Assembly: GCA_947585115.1 (NCBI GenBank)
Contig: CANPWW010000006.1
Span: forward strand, 1-54,529
Direction of reading: 5' to 3'
Source of the DNA: an uncultured Monoglobus sp.
GTDB lineage: Bacteria > Bacillota > Clostridia > Monoglobales > Monoglobaceae
DNA length: 54,529 nucleotides
Both the position numbers and the translations under genes were made by a program. Below the pieces are notes generated by a model. It was not told where the DNA came from, did not search any database, and saw only the letters and a list, made by a program, of their open reading frames with translations. Position 1 is the stretch's first letter. Each line of letters begins with the position of its first letter. Shown here in pieces: positions 33,237 through 42,436 of the stretch.

Positions 33237-34457
33237 TCAGCATATGTCGTCGGTTACCATCGAAAGGACCGCGACCTTCTTTTCATTTCCGATTTTTATT
33301 CCCGGACCGATAAGCGTGATGTCAGCGCTGCATATCTTTGTGTTGTTGTAGTCGCTGTTGGCGTCGTCCGCCGTGCTTCCTATCTCGGCGCCGTCGCCGA
33401 TTATCGCGTCTGAGCCGATGATCGCCTTGTTGACCGAAGCGCCGCTGTTTACCACGGCTCCGGGCAGCACGATCGAATCCTTAACGGTGGCGCCCTCGCA
33501 TATTGTCACTCCCTCAAACAATATGGAGTGCTCTACCTTGCCGTATATCTCGCAGCCCTCCGTGGTGTAGCTGTTTTTCAGCGAGCCTGTGGCTCCCACA
33601 TACTGGGGCGGCTTTATCGGGTTCCTGCTGAAGATCTTCCAGGTGTCGTCGTCAAGGTCGCAGCCCGGCTTGTCGTCCAGCAGCTCCATGTTGGCCTCCC
33701 AGAGGCTCTGGATCGTTCCGACGTCCTTCCAGTAACCGTCGAATCTGTGTGCCATCAGCTTGAGGCCGTCGCCCAGCATCGCCGGTATGATGTTCTTTCC
33801 GAAGTCGTTTTCGGATTCGGGATCGGCCTCGTCGGCCATCAGGTACTTCTTGAGCACATCCCACGAGAAGCAGTAAACGCCCATAGACGCCAGATTGCTC
33901 TTGGGGTTCTCGGGCTTTTCCTCAAACTCCACTATCTGCATATTTTCGTCGGTGTTCATGATTCCGAATCTGGGAGCCTCGTCCCAGGGAACCTCGATAA
34001 CCGCGATGGTGGCGTCGGCGTTGGCCTTTTTATGAGCCGTCAGCATCTTGTTGTAATCCATCTTGTAGATATGGTCGCCCGAGAGGATAACCACATACTT
34101 GGGATTAAACTGCTCCATGAATCCGATGTTCTGATAGATCGCGTTTGCCGTGCCCTTGTACCACTCGCCTTTCTCGGCCGAGGTGTATGGCGGGAGCACG
34201 AACACGCCGCCGTTGGTTCTGTCCAAGTCCCAGGGCTGTCCGTTCGCGATATAGGTGTTAAGCTCCAGGGGTTGATACTGTGTCAGAACACCGACAGTAT
34301 CAATTCCCGAGTGAGCGCAGTTGCTCAGCGGGAAGTCAATAATTCTGTACTTTCCGCCGAAGGGCACCGCGGGCTTTGCCACGTTCTGTGTAAGTATTCC
34401 CAGGCGGCTGCCCTGGCCGCCGGCGAGAATCATAGCCACACATTCTTTTGACCTCAT
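33237..34457 (-). CDS. glgC: Glucose-1-phosphate adenylyltransferase, catalytic subunit
   Basis: A 406-residue enzyme that makes ADP-glucose from glucose-1-phosphate and ATP, the committed step of glycogen synthesis. Catalytic loop [11 protein letters not shown] (11-21), [21 protein letters not shown] and [10 protein letters not shown] motifs are intact, followed by the beta-helix domain. ATG follows GGAGG. Second gene of the operon, 61 bp after glgB. Confidence 0.96.
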   Translation of the reverse strand: MRSKECVAMILAGGQGSRLGILTQNVAKPAVPFGGKYRIIDFPLSNCAHSGIDTVGVLTQYQPLELNTYIANGQPWDLDRTNGGVFVLPPYTSAEKGEWYKGTANAIYQNIGFMEQFNPKYVVILSGDHIYKMDYNKMLTAHKKANADATIAVIEVPWDEAPRFGIMNTDENMQIVEFEEKPENPKSNLASMGVYCFSWDVLKKYLMADEADPESENDFGKNIIPAMLGDGLKLMAHRFDGYWKDVGTIQSLWEANMELLDDKPGCDLDDDTWKIFSRNPIKPPQYVGATGSLKNSYTTEGCEIYGKVEHSILFEGVTICEGATVKDSIVLPGAVVNSGASVNKAIIGSDAIIGDGAEIGSTADDANSDYNNTKICSADITLIGPGIKIGNEKKVAVLSMVTDDIC

Positions 34458-34518
34458 TTTATCTCCTCCTGTTTCGCAATTCCATCTATATATGAAGTAA
34501 ATCGCTTATATATTTTAA

Positions 34519-36534
34519 TTATTTTTCAGATTTGGTTGTTTTTGCCGCGGGCTTTTTGCCCACAACGTTGTCCGTCTTTTTCCTGCGGCGGGCGGGCGCG
34601 CTGCGCTTTAGATACAAAGCCGTGAGCGGCGGAAGCTCCACGTCGATCGAGTAGTCGTAATCTCCGCAGGGAATCTTTTTGGCGCGGTAGGACTTTTTCT
34701 TTCCGCTGCCGTCTCCGCCGAATTTCTCATCGTTTGAGTTTAAGACCACGGTGTAGGTGCCGCTCGTCGGAACGCCCACGGTGTAGACCGGATGCGCCAC
34801 CGGCGTGAAGTTCAGAACGACCGCGATCGCGTCCTTCTCATCCTTTGAGAATCTCATATAGGACAGAACGCTGTTCGCGCTGTCCTGCGCGTTGAGCCAC
34901 TTGAAGCCCTTCCAGTCGCCCGATTCTCTCTCGATCTCATAGAAGGCGGGATGCTCCTGATAGAAGTGTCCCAGAGCCGCCGAGTAATCCCACATCTTTC
35001 TGTGGGTCTCGTATTCCTCAAGGTTCCAGTCAAGCTGCTCAGCGAAGCGCCACTCGACAAACTGGCCGAACTCGCCGCCCATGAACAGCAGCTTTTTGCC
35101 CGGGTGGGAATACATAAAGGCGAACAGCAGCCGAAGCTCGGCGAACTTCTCCTCATAGGTGCCCCACATCTTGTCGATCAGGCTGCGCTTTCCGTGAACC
35201 ACCTCGTCGTGCGACAGCGCGAGAATGTAGTTCTCGGCAAAGGCGTACATCATCGGGAATGTCAGCTTGTTGTGGTTGCCCGGTCTGAAATACGGGTCGC
35301 ATTGCATATAGTCCAGCACGTCGTGCATCCAGCCCATGTTCCACTTGAAGTTAAAGCCCAGGCCGCCTTCGTGAGCGGGAGCGGTAACGCCGCCCCAGGC
35401 GGTGGATTCCTCGGCTATCATCATAACGTTGGGCAGCCGCTCGAACACCGCCATGTTGAGCTTCTGCAAAAACTCGATCGCCTCAAGATTCTCCTTGCCG
35501 CCGTACTTGTTGGGCAGCCACTCGCCGTCGTTGCGGTTGTAGTCAAGATAGAGCATGCTCGATACCGCGTCAACGCGCAGGCCGTCAAAGTGGTACTCGG
35601 TCAGCCAGAACAGCGCGTTTGAGATCAGGAACGACCATATCTCGGTCTTTGTCCAGTCAAACACCAGCGTGCCCCATTCCTTGTGCTCGCCCCGTCTGCT
35701 GTCGGGATGCTCGAACAGGCAGTCGCCGTCAAACTTCGCGAGAGCGTAGTCGTCTCTCGGGAAGTGGGCTGGAACCCAGTCCATGATAACGCCAATGCCG
35801 TTTTGGTGGCACTGATCTATAAAGTACCTGAGATCCTCGGGCCTGCCGAAGCGGCTGTTGGCGCTGTAGTAGCCCGTCACCTGATATCCCCACGAGCCGT
35901 CAAACGGGAACTCGGTCAGAGGCATTACCTCGATGTGGGTGTATCCCATTTTTTTGATATACGGGATCAGCTCGTCGGCCATTTCCCTGTACGAGAGGAA
36001 AGTCCCGTCGTCGTGAGTCTTCCATGACGCGAAGTGCATCTCATAGATGTTTATCGGCGCGTCGTAGGGCGGCGTTTTTGCGCGCTTGTCGAGCCAGGCG
36101 GCGTCGTTCCAGTCATACTCGATATCCACCGTTACCGAGGCGTTGGCCGGGCGCACCTCGCTGTAGAACGCGAAGGGATCAGCCTTTAAGATTATGTCGC
36201 CCCTGAAGGTCTCGATACTGTACTTGTAGCACTGTCCGGGCTCTATGCCCTCCAAAAATACCTCCCAGATGCCGAAGTTCATGTGCTTGTACATTCTGCC
36301 CTTGTTGCGGTCCCAGCCGTTGCCGTCGCAAACGACCGAAACGCTCTTGGCGTGGGGAGCCCACACGGCGAACAGATAGCCGTCCTTGCCGTCGAAGGAC
36401 TTGCCCCGATGAGCGCCGAGCATGCGGTACGACTCGTAGTTCACTCCCTGATTGAACAGGTACATGGGCGCGTCGTCGATATATGTGCCGGCGTCTCTGC
36501 TTTTTCCGTTTTTGTAAATATCAATAATATCCAT
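34519..36534 (-). CDS. glgB: 1,4-alpha-glucan branching enzyme (GH13)
   Basis: A 671-residue enzyme that adds alpha-1,6 branches to glycogen. N-terminal CBM48 (about 30-125), then the GH13 barrel with region I DWVPAHFPRD, nucleophile Asp in GLRVDAVSSML, acid/base Glu in MMIAEESTAWGG and the HDEVVHGK loop; all-beta C-terminal domain. An added ~29-residue Lys/Arg-rich tail (ARRRKKTDN ... KKPAAKTTK) ends the protein. ATG follows GGGAG. First gene of the operon, with a promoter ~120 bp upstream. Confidence 0.96.
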   Translation of the reverse strand: MDIIDIYKNGKSRDAGTYIDDAPMYLFNQGVNYESYRMLGAHRGKSFDGKDGYLFAVWAPHAKSVSVVCDGNGWDRNKGRMYKHMNFGIWEVFLEGIEPGQCYKYSIETFRGDIILKADPFAFYSEVRPANASVTVDIEYDWNDAAWLDKRAKTPPYDAPINIYEMHFASWKTHDDGTFLSYREMADELIPYIKKMGYTHIEVMPLTEFPFDGSWGYQVTGYYSANSRFGRPEDLRYFIDQCHQNGIGVIMDWVPAHFPRDDYALAKFDGDCLFEHPDSRRGEHKEWGTLVFDWTKTEIWSFLISNALFWLTEYHFDGLRVDAVSSMLYLDYNRNDGEWLPNKYGGKENLEAIEFLQKLNMAVFERLPNVMMIAEESTAWGGVTAPAHEGGLGFNFKWNMGWMHDVLDYMQCDPYFRPGNHNKLTFPMMYAFAENYILALSHDEVVHGKRSLIDKMWGTYEEKFAELRLLFAFMYSHPGKKLLFMGGEFGQFVEWRFAEQLDWNLEEYETHRKMWDYSAALGHFYQEHPAFYEIERESGDWKGFKWLNAQDSANSVLSYMRFSKDEKDAIAVVLNFTPVAHPVYTVGVPTSGTYTVVLNSNDEKFGGDGSGKKKSYRAKKIPCGDYDYSIDVELPPLTALYLKRSAPARRRKKTDNVVGKKPAAKTTKSEK

Positions 36535-36656
36535 ATCCTGTCTCCCTTGTCTTTTTGTAAATTGACTTTTTGTTTTGGTTTTAGAAATAATTTTGGCGAC
36601 AATATAAATATCTCATCGCCGGGTTTCATATTTTATTATATAAATTAACCAATTCC

Positions 36657-36685
36657 ATTTTATCATATATGGATTTTTTTGTCTA
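36657..36685 (-). promoter_or_regulatory. Promoter of the glycogen operon
   Basis: On the minus strand TAGACA and TAAAAT are 17 bp apart. The ~115-nt AT-rich leader shows no convincing riboswitch fold. Confidence 0.55.
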
Positions 36686-36736
36686 TTTTAATTGCAAAGA
36701 AAATTGCACAAAATATACTTTTGGTTTTTGTAGGTA

Positions 36737-37669
36737 TTAACAAGATATGATTCTGTTTTTAAGTTCCCCAATACTTCCGCGTTCTATTCCGGTAAGAATA
36801 TGCCTGCGGCGCTCAATGTCATAAGCCATAAGAAGCGGCCTGTCGGCGGTTATCCGCAGTTCCTTATCTCTTGACGTCAGGGAATTTTTATGAAATCTGT
36901 AAAGATAAAGCGGCTCTTTGAAATCTGTGTGAATTATGTAAAAAATTTCATTCATGCGCATCCAGTAGTCATAGTCCTCGATGCCGAAACGCCTCTCGTC
37001 ATAGCCGCCTATGAACCGCGCCGCCTTCGCGCGGTACAAAAACGCCGCCCCCACGGTGTTGTTGGGGACGTCGTTGAGCTCATCCGTTCCGCTCGGCAGC
37101 ATGACGTTTCCGCTCATGGGCGGAAACTCGTACCAGCCGTGGCCGCGGCGGATATTTCCGTTTTCGTCAATTATTCTCATATTGGCGTAGACCATGGCAG
37201 CGCCGGGATTTTTTTGAAGCTCCGAGACCATGACTTCAAGGCAGTTCGGAAGCATTATGTTGTCGTGGCTTATCCATGTAAAAAACTCGCCGCATGCCGC
37301 CCCGAATCCCGCGTTGAGCGCGGCCGGCAGCTTTTTGTTTGTTTTCAGATCAATATATTTTATGTTTAGGTATTTTTCGGAATACTCAAGGGCGATTTTG
37401 CCGCTCTCGTCGGTCGAGCCGTCGTTTATGATTATCAGCTCGAATTTCTCGTAGGTCTGGGAAAGGACGGAGGCTATCGCGTCCCGGAGATACTCAGCGC
37501 CGTTGAACACGGGCAGCGCGACCGAGACAAGCCCGGACTCTCCGACGTTTTCGAGCTTCGGCAGAACGTCGCCGTAAATTTCGCGGAACCTTTTTTTATA
37601 CTGCCCGAAATTTTTGTCGTTATCCGTTTTTTTGTTTTTCAAGGCTCTGAGCCAGCTTGGCAAAACCAT
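36737..37669 (-). CDS. Family 2 glycosyltransferase
   Basis: A 310-residue (as called) GT-A enzyme: VALPVFNGAEYLRDAI entry strand, QTYEKFELIIINDGSTDES, then FTWISHDN at the metal-binding position and a C-terminal GGYDERRFGIEDYDYWMRM. No membrane segment. It likely adds a sugar to a surface polysaccharide. The frame opens to an ATG at 37711, which would overlap the preceding gene by 92 bp and lacks a ribosome binding site; ATG 37669 with AAGGA upstream and a 50-bp overlap is preferred but not certain. Last gene of a three-gene unit with another GT2 and a Wzt-like ATPase. Confidence 0.82.
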   Translation of the reverse strand: MVLPSWLRALKNKKTDNDKNFGQYKKRFREIYGDVLPKLENVGESGLVSVALPVFNGAEYLRDAIASVLSQTYEKFELIIINDGSTDESGKIALEYSEKYLNIKYIDLKTNKKLPAALNAGFGAACGEFFTWISHDNIMLPNCLEVMVSELQKNPGAAMVYANMRIIDENGNIRRGHGWYEFPPMSGNVMLPSGTDELNDVPNNTVGAAFLYRAKAARFIGGYDERRFGIEDYDYWMRMNEIFYIIHTDFKEPLYLYRFHKNSLTSRDKELRITADRPLLMAYDIERRRHILTGIERGSIGELKNRIISC

Positions 37670-38675
37670 CTCTTTCACATTCCTTGTAAAAAATTTCCAA
37701 TTCGTCCGCATTTTTGCGTCTGAGGCGCCGAAGCTCTTTTTCGGCTATTTTTATCCGCTCGCGGGCGTAGTTCAGGTCCCAAGCCGAGCGGCTCAGGCCG
37801 TCTTGGTAAAGCCTCGCGGTGGTCATTATGCCCGCCTCTGTGGTGCGTCGGATATGCTCGCGTGTGAAGCGGCTCCCGTCCACGTCATGGAGCACCGAGC
37901 AGCGCGGCTCAAGGCCGATCTTGTATCCCATGTTCTGCGCCTTAAAGCACAGGGCGGTCTCCTCGCCTCCGGCGTAATCGTCCCCCACTCTGCCGTAGCG
38001 CTCGTCAAAGCCGCCAGCCTTTTTGAGAAAATCATGCCGCACGGAAAAGTTCGCCCCGAACGGGAACTCGTACTGGAATTTGGCCTCGCGGTATTTGCCG
38101 CCCGGAATGTCAAACTCGCTCCACAGAGCCTCGTGTCCGCTCAGCACAATGTCGGGCAGGGGCCGCCGAAGCAGCACCCGACCGCCGATGATCGCCGCGT
38201 TTTTGTGCGGCAAAAACGTGGCGAGAACATTTTCTAAAAGATCCGGGGCGGCGACCGCGTCATCGTCTATATAGGTCAGAAACGCGCCTCCGACAGCCGC
38301 GCCCGCGTTCCGCGCCTTGCTCAGCCCCGGCTCGGGCACGCTTATTATTTTCGCGCCGCCCAGTTCTTTGAGCGTTTCGCTTTTAAGCTCCGCGCCGCTG
38401 CACACGACTATTATATCATACTCATCCCGCGGCAGAGTTTGGCTCTCGAGGGAGCGCGCGGCGTTTATAAGCTTATCGCTTTTGCCCATAGTGCACACTA
38501 TCGCGGAAATCGTTTTGTCATACGTTTCCGCCGTTTCGGCCTTCGGCTCCGCTTCGGCTTTCGGCTTGGGTTTCAGGGCTTTAAGCTCGCAGAAAGCGCG
38601 GCGCATCGCCGTGTCGGCGCCGTTTGCGCCAATGGCGCTCATCGCGGCCGCTATTCCGTTTTTTATTTGAAACAA
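37620..38675 (-). CDS. Family 2 glycosyltransferase (second)
   Basis: A 351-residue protein. A Lys/Pro/Glu-rich N-terminal part (30-50) precedes the GT-A fold: ISAIVCTMGKSDKL, DIIVVCSG, LSKARNAG and the acidic YIDDDAVAAPD metal site, then GGFDERYGRVGDDYAGGEET. The last ~70 residues are a charged helix, possibly coiled-coil. It starts with TTG 38675 behind AAGGCGG, 12 bp after the ABC gene's stop. Confidence 0.82.
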   Translation of the reverse strand: MFQIKNGIAAAMSAIGANGADTAMRRAFCELKALKPKPKAEAEPKAETAETYDKTISAIVCTMGKSDKLINAARSLESQTLPRDEYDIIVVCSGAELKSETLKELGGAKIISVPEPGLSKARNAGAAVGGAFLTYIDDDAVAAPDLLENVLATFLPHKNAAIIGGRVLLRRPLPDIVLSGHEALWSEFDIPGGKYREAKFQYEFPFGANFSVRHDFLKKAGGFDERYGRVGDDYAGGEETALCFKAQNMGYKIGLEPRCSVLHDVDGSRFTREHIRRTTEAGIMTTARLYQDGLSRSAWDLNYARERIKIAEKELRRLRRKNADELEIFYKECERDGFAKLAQSLEKQKNG

Positions 38676-38687
38676 ACGATCACCGCC

Positions 38688-39857
38688 TTAATTTATCGTT
38701 ATGTCGGAGGGCAGGCTCACCAGTCCGAATATCTCGGTCCCGGGCGGGGCGGTCGACTTAAACTCCGCCGCGCCCTCGATGTACTCGTAGTATGAGATCG
38801 GGTTTGTGCCGCGGTTCTCAAAGCCGACGGCTATCGCGTATTCCCCGGGAGCCAGCCTGTTTTCAAATTTGAACGCGACTTTGTTTTCGCCGCGCTTTAA
38901 GGGCTTTTCGGTGCGGAAAACGCACAGGTCGAGGCCGTATCTGTCTTTTATCGAAACCGCGACGCCAGCGCTGCCTAAGTCGGCGTTTTCGGGTGTCTTG
39001 ACCGAAATTTCTATTTCGCAGCGGCCGCCGACCTCGGCCGCCGCGTCCGCTTTGACGTCGGTGATCGAGCCCGGCGCTGTGCCGTACCTGTTTACGCTCC
39101 GCGGCCCGCGCGCGTCGACGCCCTCGCTCGGCTGGACGCAGAATTCCATATATTCCGAGGTGACGCGCGCCACGTCTCCGTCGTCTCGTACCCTGCCGCG
39201 GTCAAGCCAAACCGCGCGGGTGCAGAATCGGCGCACCGCGTCGGGGTCGTGGGTCACAAAAATTATGGTTTTGCCGCGATCTTTGAGGCTTTCAAATTTT
39301 TTATAGCATTTGGCGCGGAAGCGTATGTCGCCCACTCCCAGCGCCTCGTCCGCGAGGATTATGTCCGAATCCTGCCACAGCATTACCGAAAAGCCCAGAC
39401 GCATCAGCATACCGGATGAGTAGGTCTTTATCGGCATGTTTTGAAATTCTTCGGGGATCTCCGCAAATTCCATGATCTTCGGCGCGCCGCGCTTTATCTC
39501 GCTTCTGTCAAAGCCGCTCAGAGCGCCGCTTAAATATATGTTTTTCATGCCCGAATATTCGGGGTTGAACCCGATCCCCGGCTCCAGCATGGCGGACACC
39601 GTACCGTTTATTTTGACCGAGCCCGAGTCGGCCGCCGATATTCCCGCCAAAATCCGCAGCAGGGTGGATTTTCCCGAGCCGTTCTGCCCGATTATACCCA
39701 CGCACTCTCCGGGCTCCGCCGAAAAACATATATCGCTCAGCGCGCGGAAGCGGTCGGCCGATCTTTCGGGGCCGAAAACCGCCGCGCCCAGCTTTTTTAC
39801 AGGGTTTTGAGATCTTGTGTAGAACTTGTTCACGTTGTTTAATTCAATGATATTCAT
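38688..39857 (-). CDS. Wzt-like polysaccharide ABC transporter ATPase
   Basis: A 389-residue ATPase. Walker A GQNGSGKST, signature YSSGMLMRLGFS, Walker B IILADE and H-loop FVTHDPDAV are intact. The ~130-residue C-terminal beta-sandwich (IEISVKTPENAD ... YAIAVGFENRGTNP) resembles the Wzt carbohydrate-binding domain that selects the exported polymer. The membrane partner (Wzm-type) is not in the window. ATG 39857 is preferred (GGAG 6 bp upstream) over an upstream TTG that overlaps that site. It leads two GT2 genes, so a surface-glycan export/assembly unit is likely. Confidence 0.88.
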   Translation of the reverse strand: MNIIELNNVNKFYTRSQNPVKKLGAAVFGPERSADRFRALSDICFSAEPGECVGIIGQNGSGKSTLLRILAGISAADSGSVKINGTVSAMLEPGIGFNPEYSGMKNIYLSGALSGFDRSEIKRGAPKIMEFAEIPEEFQNMPIKTYSSGMLMRLGFSVMLWQDSDIILADEALGVGDIRFRAKCYKKFESLKDRGKTIIFVTHDPDAVRRFCTRAVWLDRGRVRDDGDVARVTSEYMEFCVQPSEGVDARGPRSVNRYGTAPGSITDVKADAAAEVGGRCEIEISVKTPENADLGSAGVAVSIKDRYGLDLCVFRTEKPLKRGENKVAFKFENRLAPGEYAIAVGFENRGTNPISYYEYIEGAAEFKSTAPPGTEIFGLVSLPSDITIN

Positions 39858-39960
39858 GGCGCGCTCCAAAAATGTCGGTTTTGTTTTTTTTGTTTATTAT
39901 ACTACATAAAAAACGGCGCCGCAATCCTTAATTTTCTGTTCACATTTTTTTAAAAAACTG

Positions 39961-39989
39961 TTGACAAATGTCTTAAAATATGCTATTAT
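39961..39989 (+). promoter_or_regulatory. Promoter of tRNA-Thr
   Basis: TTGACA and TATTAT are 17 bp apart, ~35 bp upstream of the mature tRNA. Confidence 0.8.
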
Positions 39990-40024
39990 AGCTAATGTTC
40001 CGCTCGGTCGGAACGCGGAAAATC

Positions 40025-40100
40025 GCTGGTGTAGCTCAATTGGTAGAGCAGCTGATTTGTAATCAGCAGGTCGCGGGTTCGAGTCCCATCACCAGCTCCA
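40025..40100 (+). tRNA. tRNA-Thr (anticodon UGU)
   Basis: A 76-nt cloverleaf. The acceptor stem GCTGGTG pairs with CACCAGC, the anticodon stem CTGAT/ATCAG holds TGT, the T-loop is GGTTCGAGTC, and the 3' CCA is encoded. It is a single tRNA with its own promoter and terminator. Confidence 0.97.
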
Positions 40101-40120
40101 AGAGCCTCGGCTCCGATTAA

Positions 40121-40155
40121 TCACTACCTTTTCATGGGTAGTGGTTTTTTGTTTT
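40121..40155 (+). terminator. Terminator after tRNA-Thr
   Basis: CACTACC pairs with GGTAGTG around an 8-nt loop, followed by GTTTTTTG. The minus strand has no T-run. Confidence 0.8.
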
Positions 40156-42424
40156 AAAATATATTTTTAATCGTGAAAACGAATCTTTTATATATCGGCA
40201 TTGATTTGCGTATCATAGAGACCGCGCCGCGGCACGTTTTTATCGCGAAGGCATTGTCGTCACCGCTCGGCGGATTTTTTCCGTACGCCGCGGTCATGAC
40301 CGCGGCGACAGCGCGGCGCAGCGCCGACGGGTCGGCCTCGGGCAGAGCCTCGCTCAGTTTTTCGCAAAATTCGGGCTCGGTCCCGTCATATCCCCGCATG
40401 ACGCCCGCGGCGTTCAGCGCGTCGAGCAGATATGCGAATTCGGCGCGGCAGCCCGCGCGCTTTTTGCGGCGTATTTTTCTTGTTATAAGCAGCGCCGCCG
40501 CGATCAGAAGCGCGAGCGGAAGTATTATTTTCGCCGCTGTCCTGATCGGTTTTTCTGTTCGCTCGTATGCGGCGTAATCCCTGATCTGCTCCTCGGACTC
40601 CGCGGTCTCGGTGTTTTCGATATTCTCCTGTATGTCGGTTCCCGACTCGCCGCGGTTTTTGGGTATCAGGTTAATGTTCAGGTTTATGCCGCCGTTTGGC
40701 TCGTCTTTTTCCGGCTCGGAGTATCCCGGATAGATCTCGCCCTCGGTCTCTCCGTTTTCGGGCGGCGTCATATCAACGGGCGTCCAGCCATAGTCCTGCA
40801 AAAATATCTCAACCCACGCGTGGGCGTTTTTGTCTTTCAGCGCGGCGTTGTATGTGCCGTATTTCTGGCGCTCGAAGTCCGAGGGCTCGATCATATATCC
40901 GGTCACGTACCGCGCAGGAACGCCGAACATGCGGTACATCAGCGCCGCCGCTGAGGCGTAATGCACGCAGTAGCCCCGTCCTCGGTCAAACAAAAATTCC
41001 TCGACGGGATCGCCGCCGGGCGTCGACCAGCCCGGCGTTTGGGTGTATTCGGTCCGCTCGTTGAGCGTGTTTTTTATAAAGTCGGTGATCTCGGCGAGGC
41101 TCTCAAATTCCTTGCCCTCGCACAGCGCGCGGAGCCGCGGCAGACGGTTTTCGGGCACGCGGGTGTATATGTCTTTGGCCTCGGCATAGTATGCCGCACG
41201 CAGGTTCAGGCATTGGTCGCGCTTGGGCTCATACATTCGGGGCACATTGTTCCAGTTGATGCGCATGTCGTCTTTTTCGTAGTACTGAAAGCGGTAGCCG
41301 CCGTACACGTATATGGTGTCAACCCTGCTGTAGTAGGGCACATAGTAGTTCTTGCCCTCGCTGCTGATATAGCGCACGGACATAGAGGCCGGATAGGGTA
41401 TCGTGTCGTCTATGGTGTTGAGGTTCATTGAGAAAAACAGCGACGAGTAGGTGTTGGTTATTCCAAGGATCCCCCAGTTGTTTTGATATTTGTTTTGTAT
41501 ATCGTTTAAGATCGAGGTGTCGTCGGCCGCCTCCCATTCGCCTTTGTTGTAATCTCCGCCCACAAAGCCTTTGAGGTATATCGGCTCCTTCGGATAGCGG
41601 GTGATCTGCACGATCAGCTGTTCCCTGTCGGTCAGATAGTTGTTGAAGCGGCTTACCTTTCCGCCCTGCACCATGTCGGCGCTGCGGCCCGTCTTTTCGG
41701 CGATAAATCTGAATATCTTGCCCTCTGCCGCGTTTGTCAGCTCGCCCAGCCTGTCGACGCTCGGGCACACAAACGCGGCCGAAACCGCGATAAGAACAAG
41801 CAGGAGCGCGCAGGACAGCGCGGCGGCTTTTTCGCGGCCGCCGCTTTCTTTTGAGCCGAGCGCGAGCGATCCGACGGCCGAAACCGCGATGAGCAGCAGA
41901 GCGGGCGCGCTTTTTTCGGCGCCCAGCATCGGAGCGGCGATGATAAGCGGTGACGCGGCGATCGGCGCGATGCTGCCGAAAGCGGCCGTAATAGGCGGCA
42001 GCACGGCCGAGATAACAGGCAGCGCCGCCAAAACAAGCAGCGTTACCGAAGGGGGCTCCGCCGCGGGCGCGCCCGTCAGAGCGTCGCTCAGATAGTCAAT
42101 CTGCGCCGCCAGCAGCCCGCGGCAGAAAACGGCGGTGAGCAGAACAAGCGCCGCGGCGCAGACGGACGCGATATAAAAATATTTTCGGCCGCGGTAAAAC
42201 AAAAAAGCGAAGGCCGCGCACCAGACCGCCGCGGCAGCATAAACCGGAGCTTTTTCGAAATACACTCCGGGGATAGAGGCAAAATACAGAAGCAGGCCGA
42301 AAATTCCGCACAGCAAAACAAGAAACGCGAAGAGCGGATTGTTGTTCCGCGCGTTCCGTTCCGGGCGGCTCGTTATTATTTTTTCGGTCTTTTTTTCATG
42401 TTTATTGTGTTTTATAAATATCAC
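40154..42424 (-). CDS. Transglutaminase-like membrane protein (TgpA type)
   Basis: A 756-residue protein: about six N-terminal membrane segments (30-225), an extracellular transglutaminase-like domain (about 410-560) with the cysteine in RGRGYCVHYASA, histidine in DKNAHAWVEIF and aspartate in WTPVDMTPP, one more membrane helix (about 640-660) and a cytoplasmic DUF4129-like tail. Such proteins follow MoxR and DUF58 genes in many bacteria; substrate unknown. It starts with GTG 42424, 12 bp after the DUF58 stop, with a weak ribosome binding site, so it may rely on coupling. Confidence 0.88.
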   Translation of the reverse strand: MIFIKHNKHEKKTEKIITSRPERNARNNNPLFAFLVLLCGIFGLLLYFASIPGVYFEKAPVYAAAAVWCAAFAFLFYRGRKYFYIASVCAAALVLLTAVFCRGLLAAQIDYLSDALTGAPAAEPPSVTLLVLAALPVISAVLPPITAAFGSIAPIAASPLIIAAPMLGAEKSAPALLLIAVSAVGSLALGSKESGGREKAAALSCALLLVLIAVSAAFVCPSVDRLGELTNAAEGKIFRFIAEKTGRSADMVQGGKVSRFNNYLTDREQLIVQITRYPKEPIYLKGFVGGDYNKGEWEAADDTSILNDIQNKYQNNWGILGITNTYSSLFFSMNLNTIDDTIPYPASMSVRYISSEGKNYYVPYYSRVDTIYVYGGYRFQYYEKDDMRINWNNVPRMYEPKRDQCLNLRAAYYAEAKDIYTRVPENRLPRLRALCEGKEFESLAEITDFIKNTLNERTEYTQTPGWSTPGGDPVEEFLFDRGRGYCVHYASAAALMYRMFGVPARYVTGYMIEPSDFERQKYGTYNAALKDKNAHAWVEIFLQDYGWTPVDMTPPENGETEGEIYPGYSEPEKDEPNGGINLNINLIPKNRGESGTDIQENIENTETAESEEQIRDYAAYERTEKPIRTAAKIILPLALLIAAALLITRKIRRKKRAGCRAEFAYLLDALNAAGVMRGYDGTEPEFCEKLSEALPEADPSALRRAVAAVMTAAYGKNPPSGDDNAFAIKTCRGAVSMIRKSMPIYKRFVFTIKNIF

Positions 42425-42436
42425 TTCCGGCGGAGC

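Noticed and set aside
33528-34451. 307-residue frame opposite glgC
   Set aside because: Fully inside a well-identified gene on the other strand; no own promoter or ribosome binding site.
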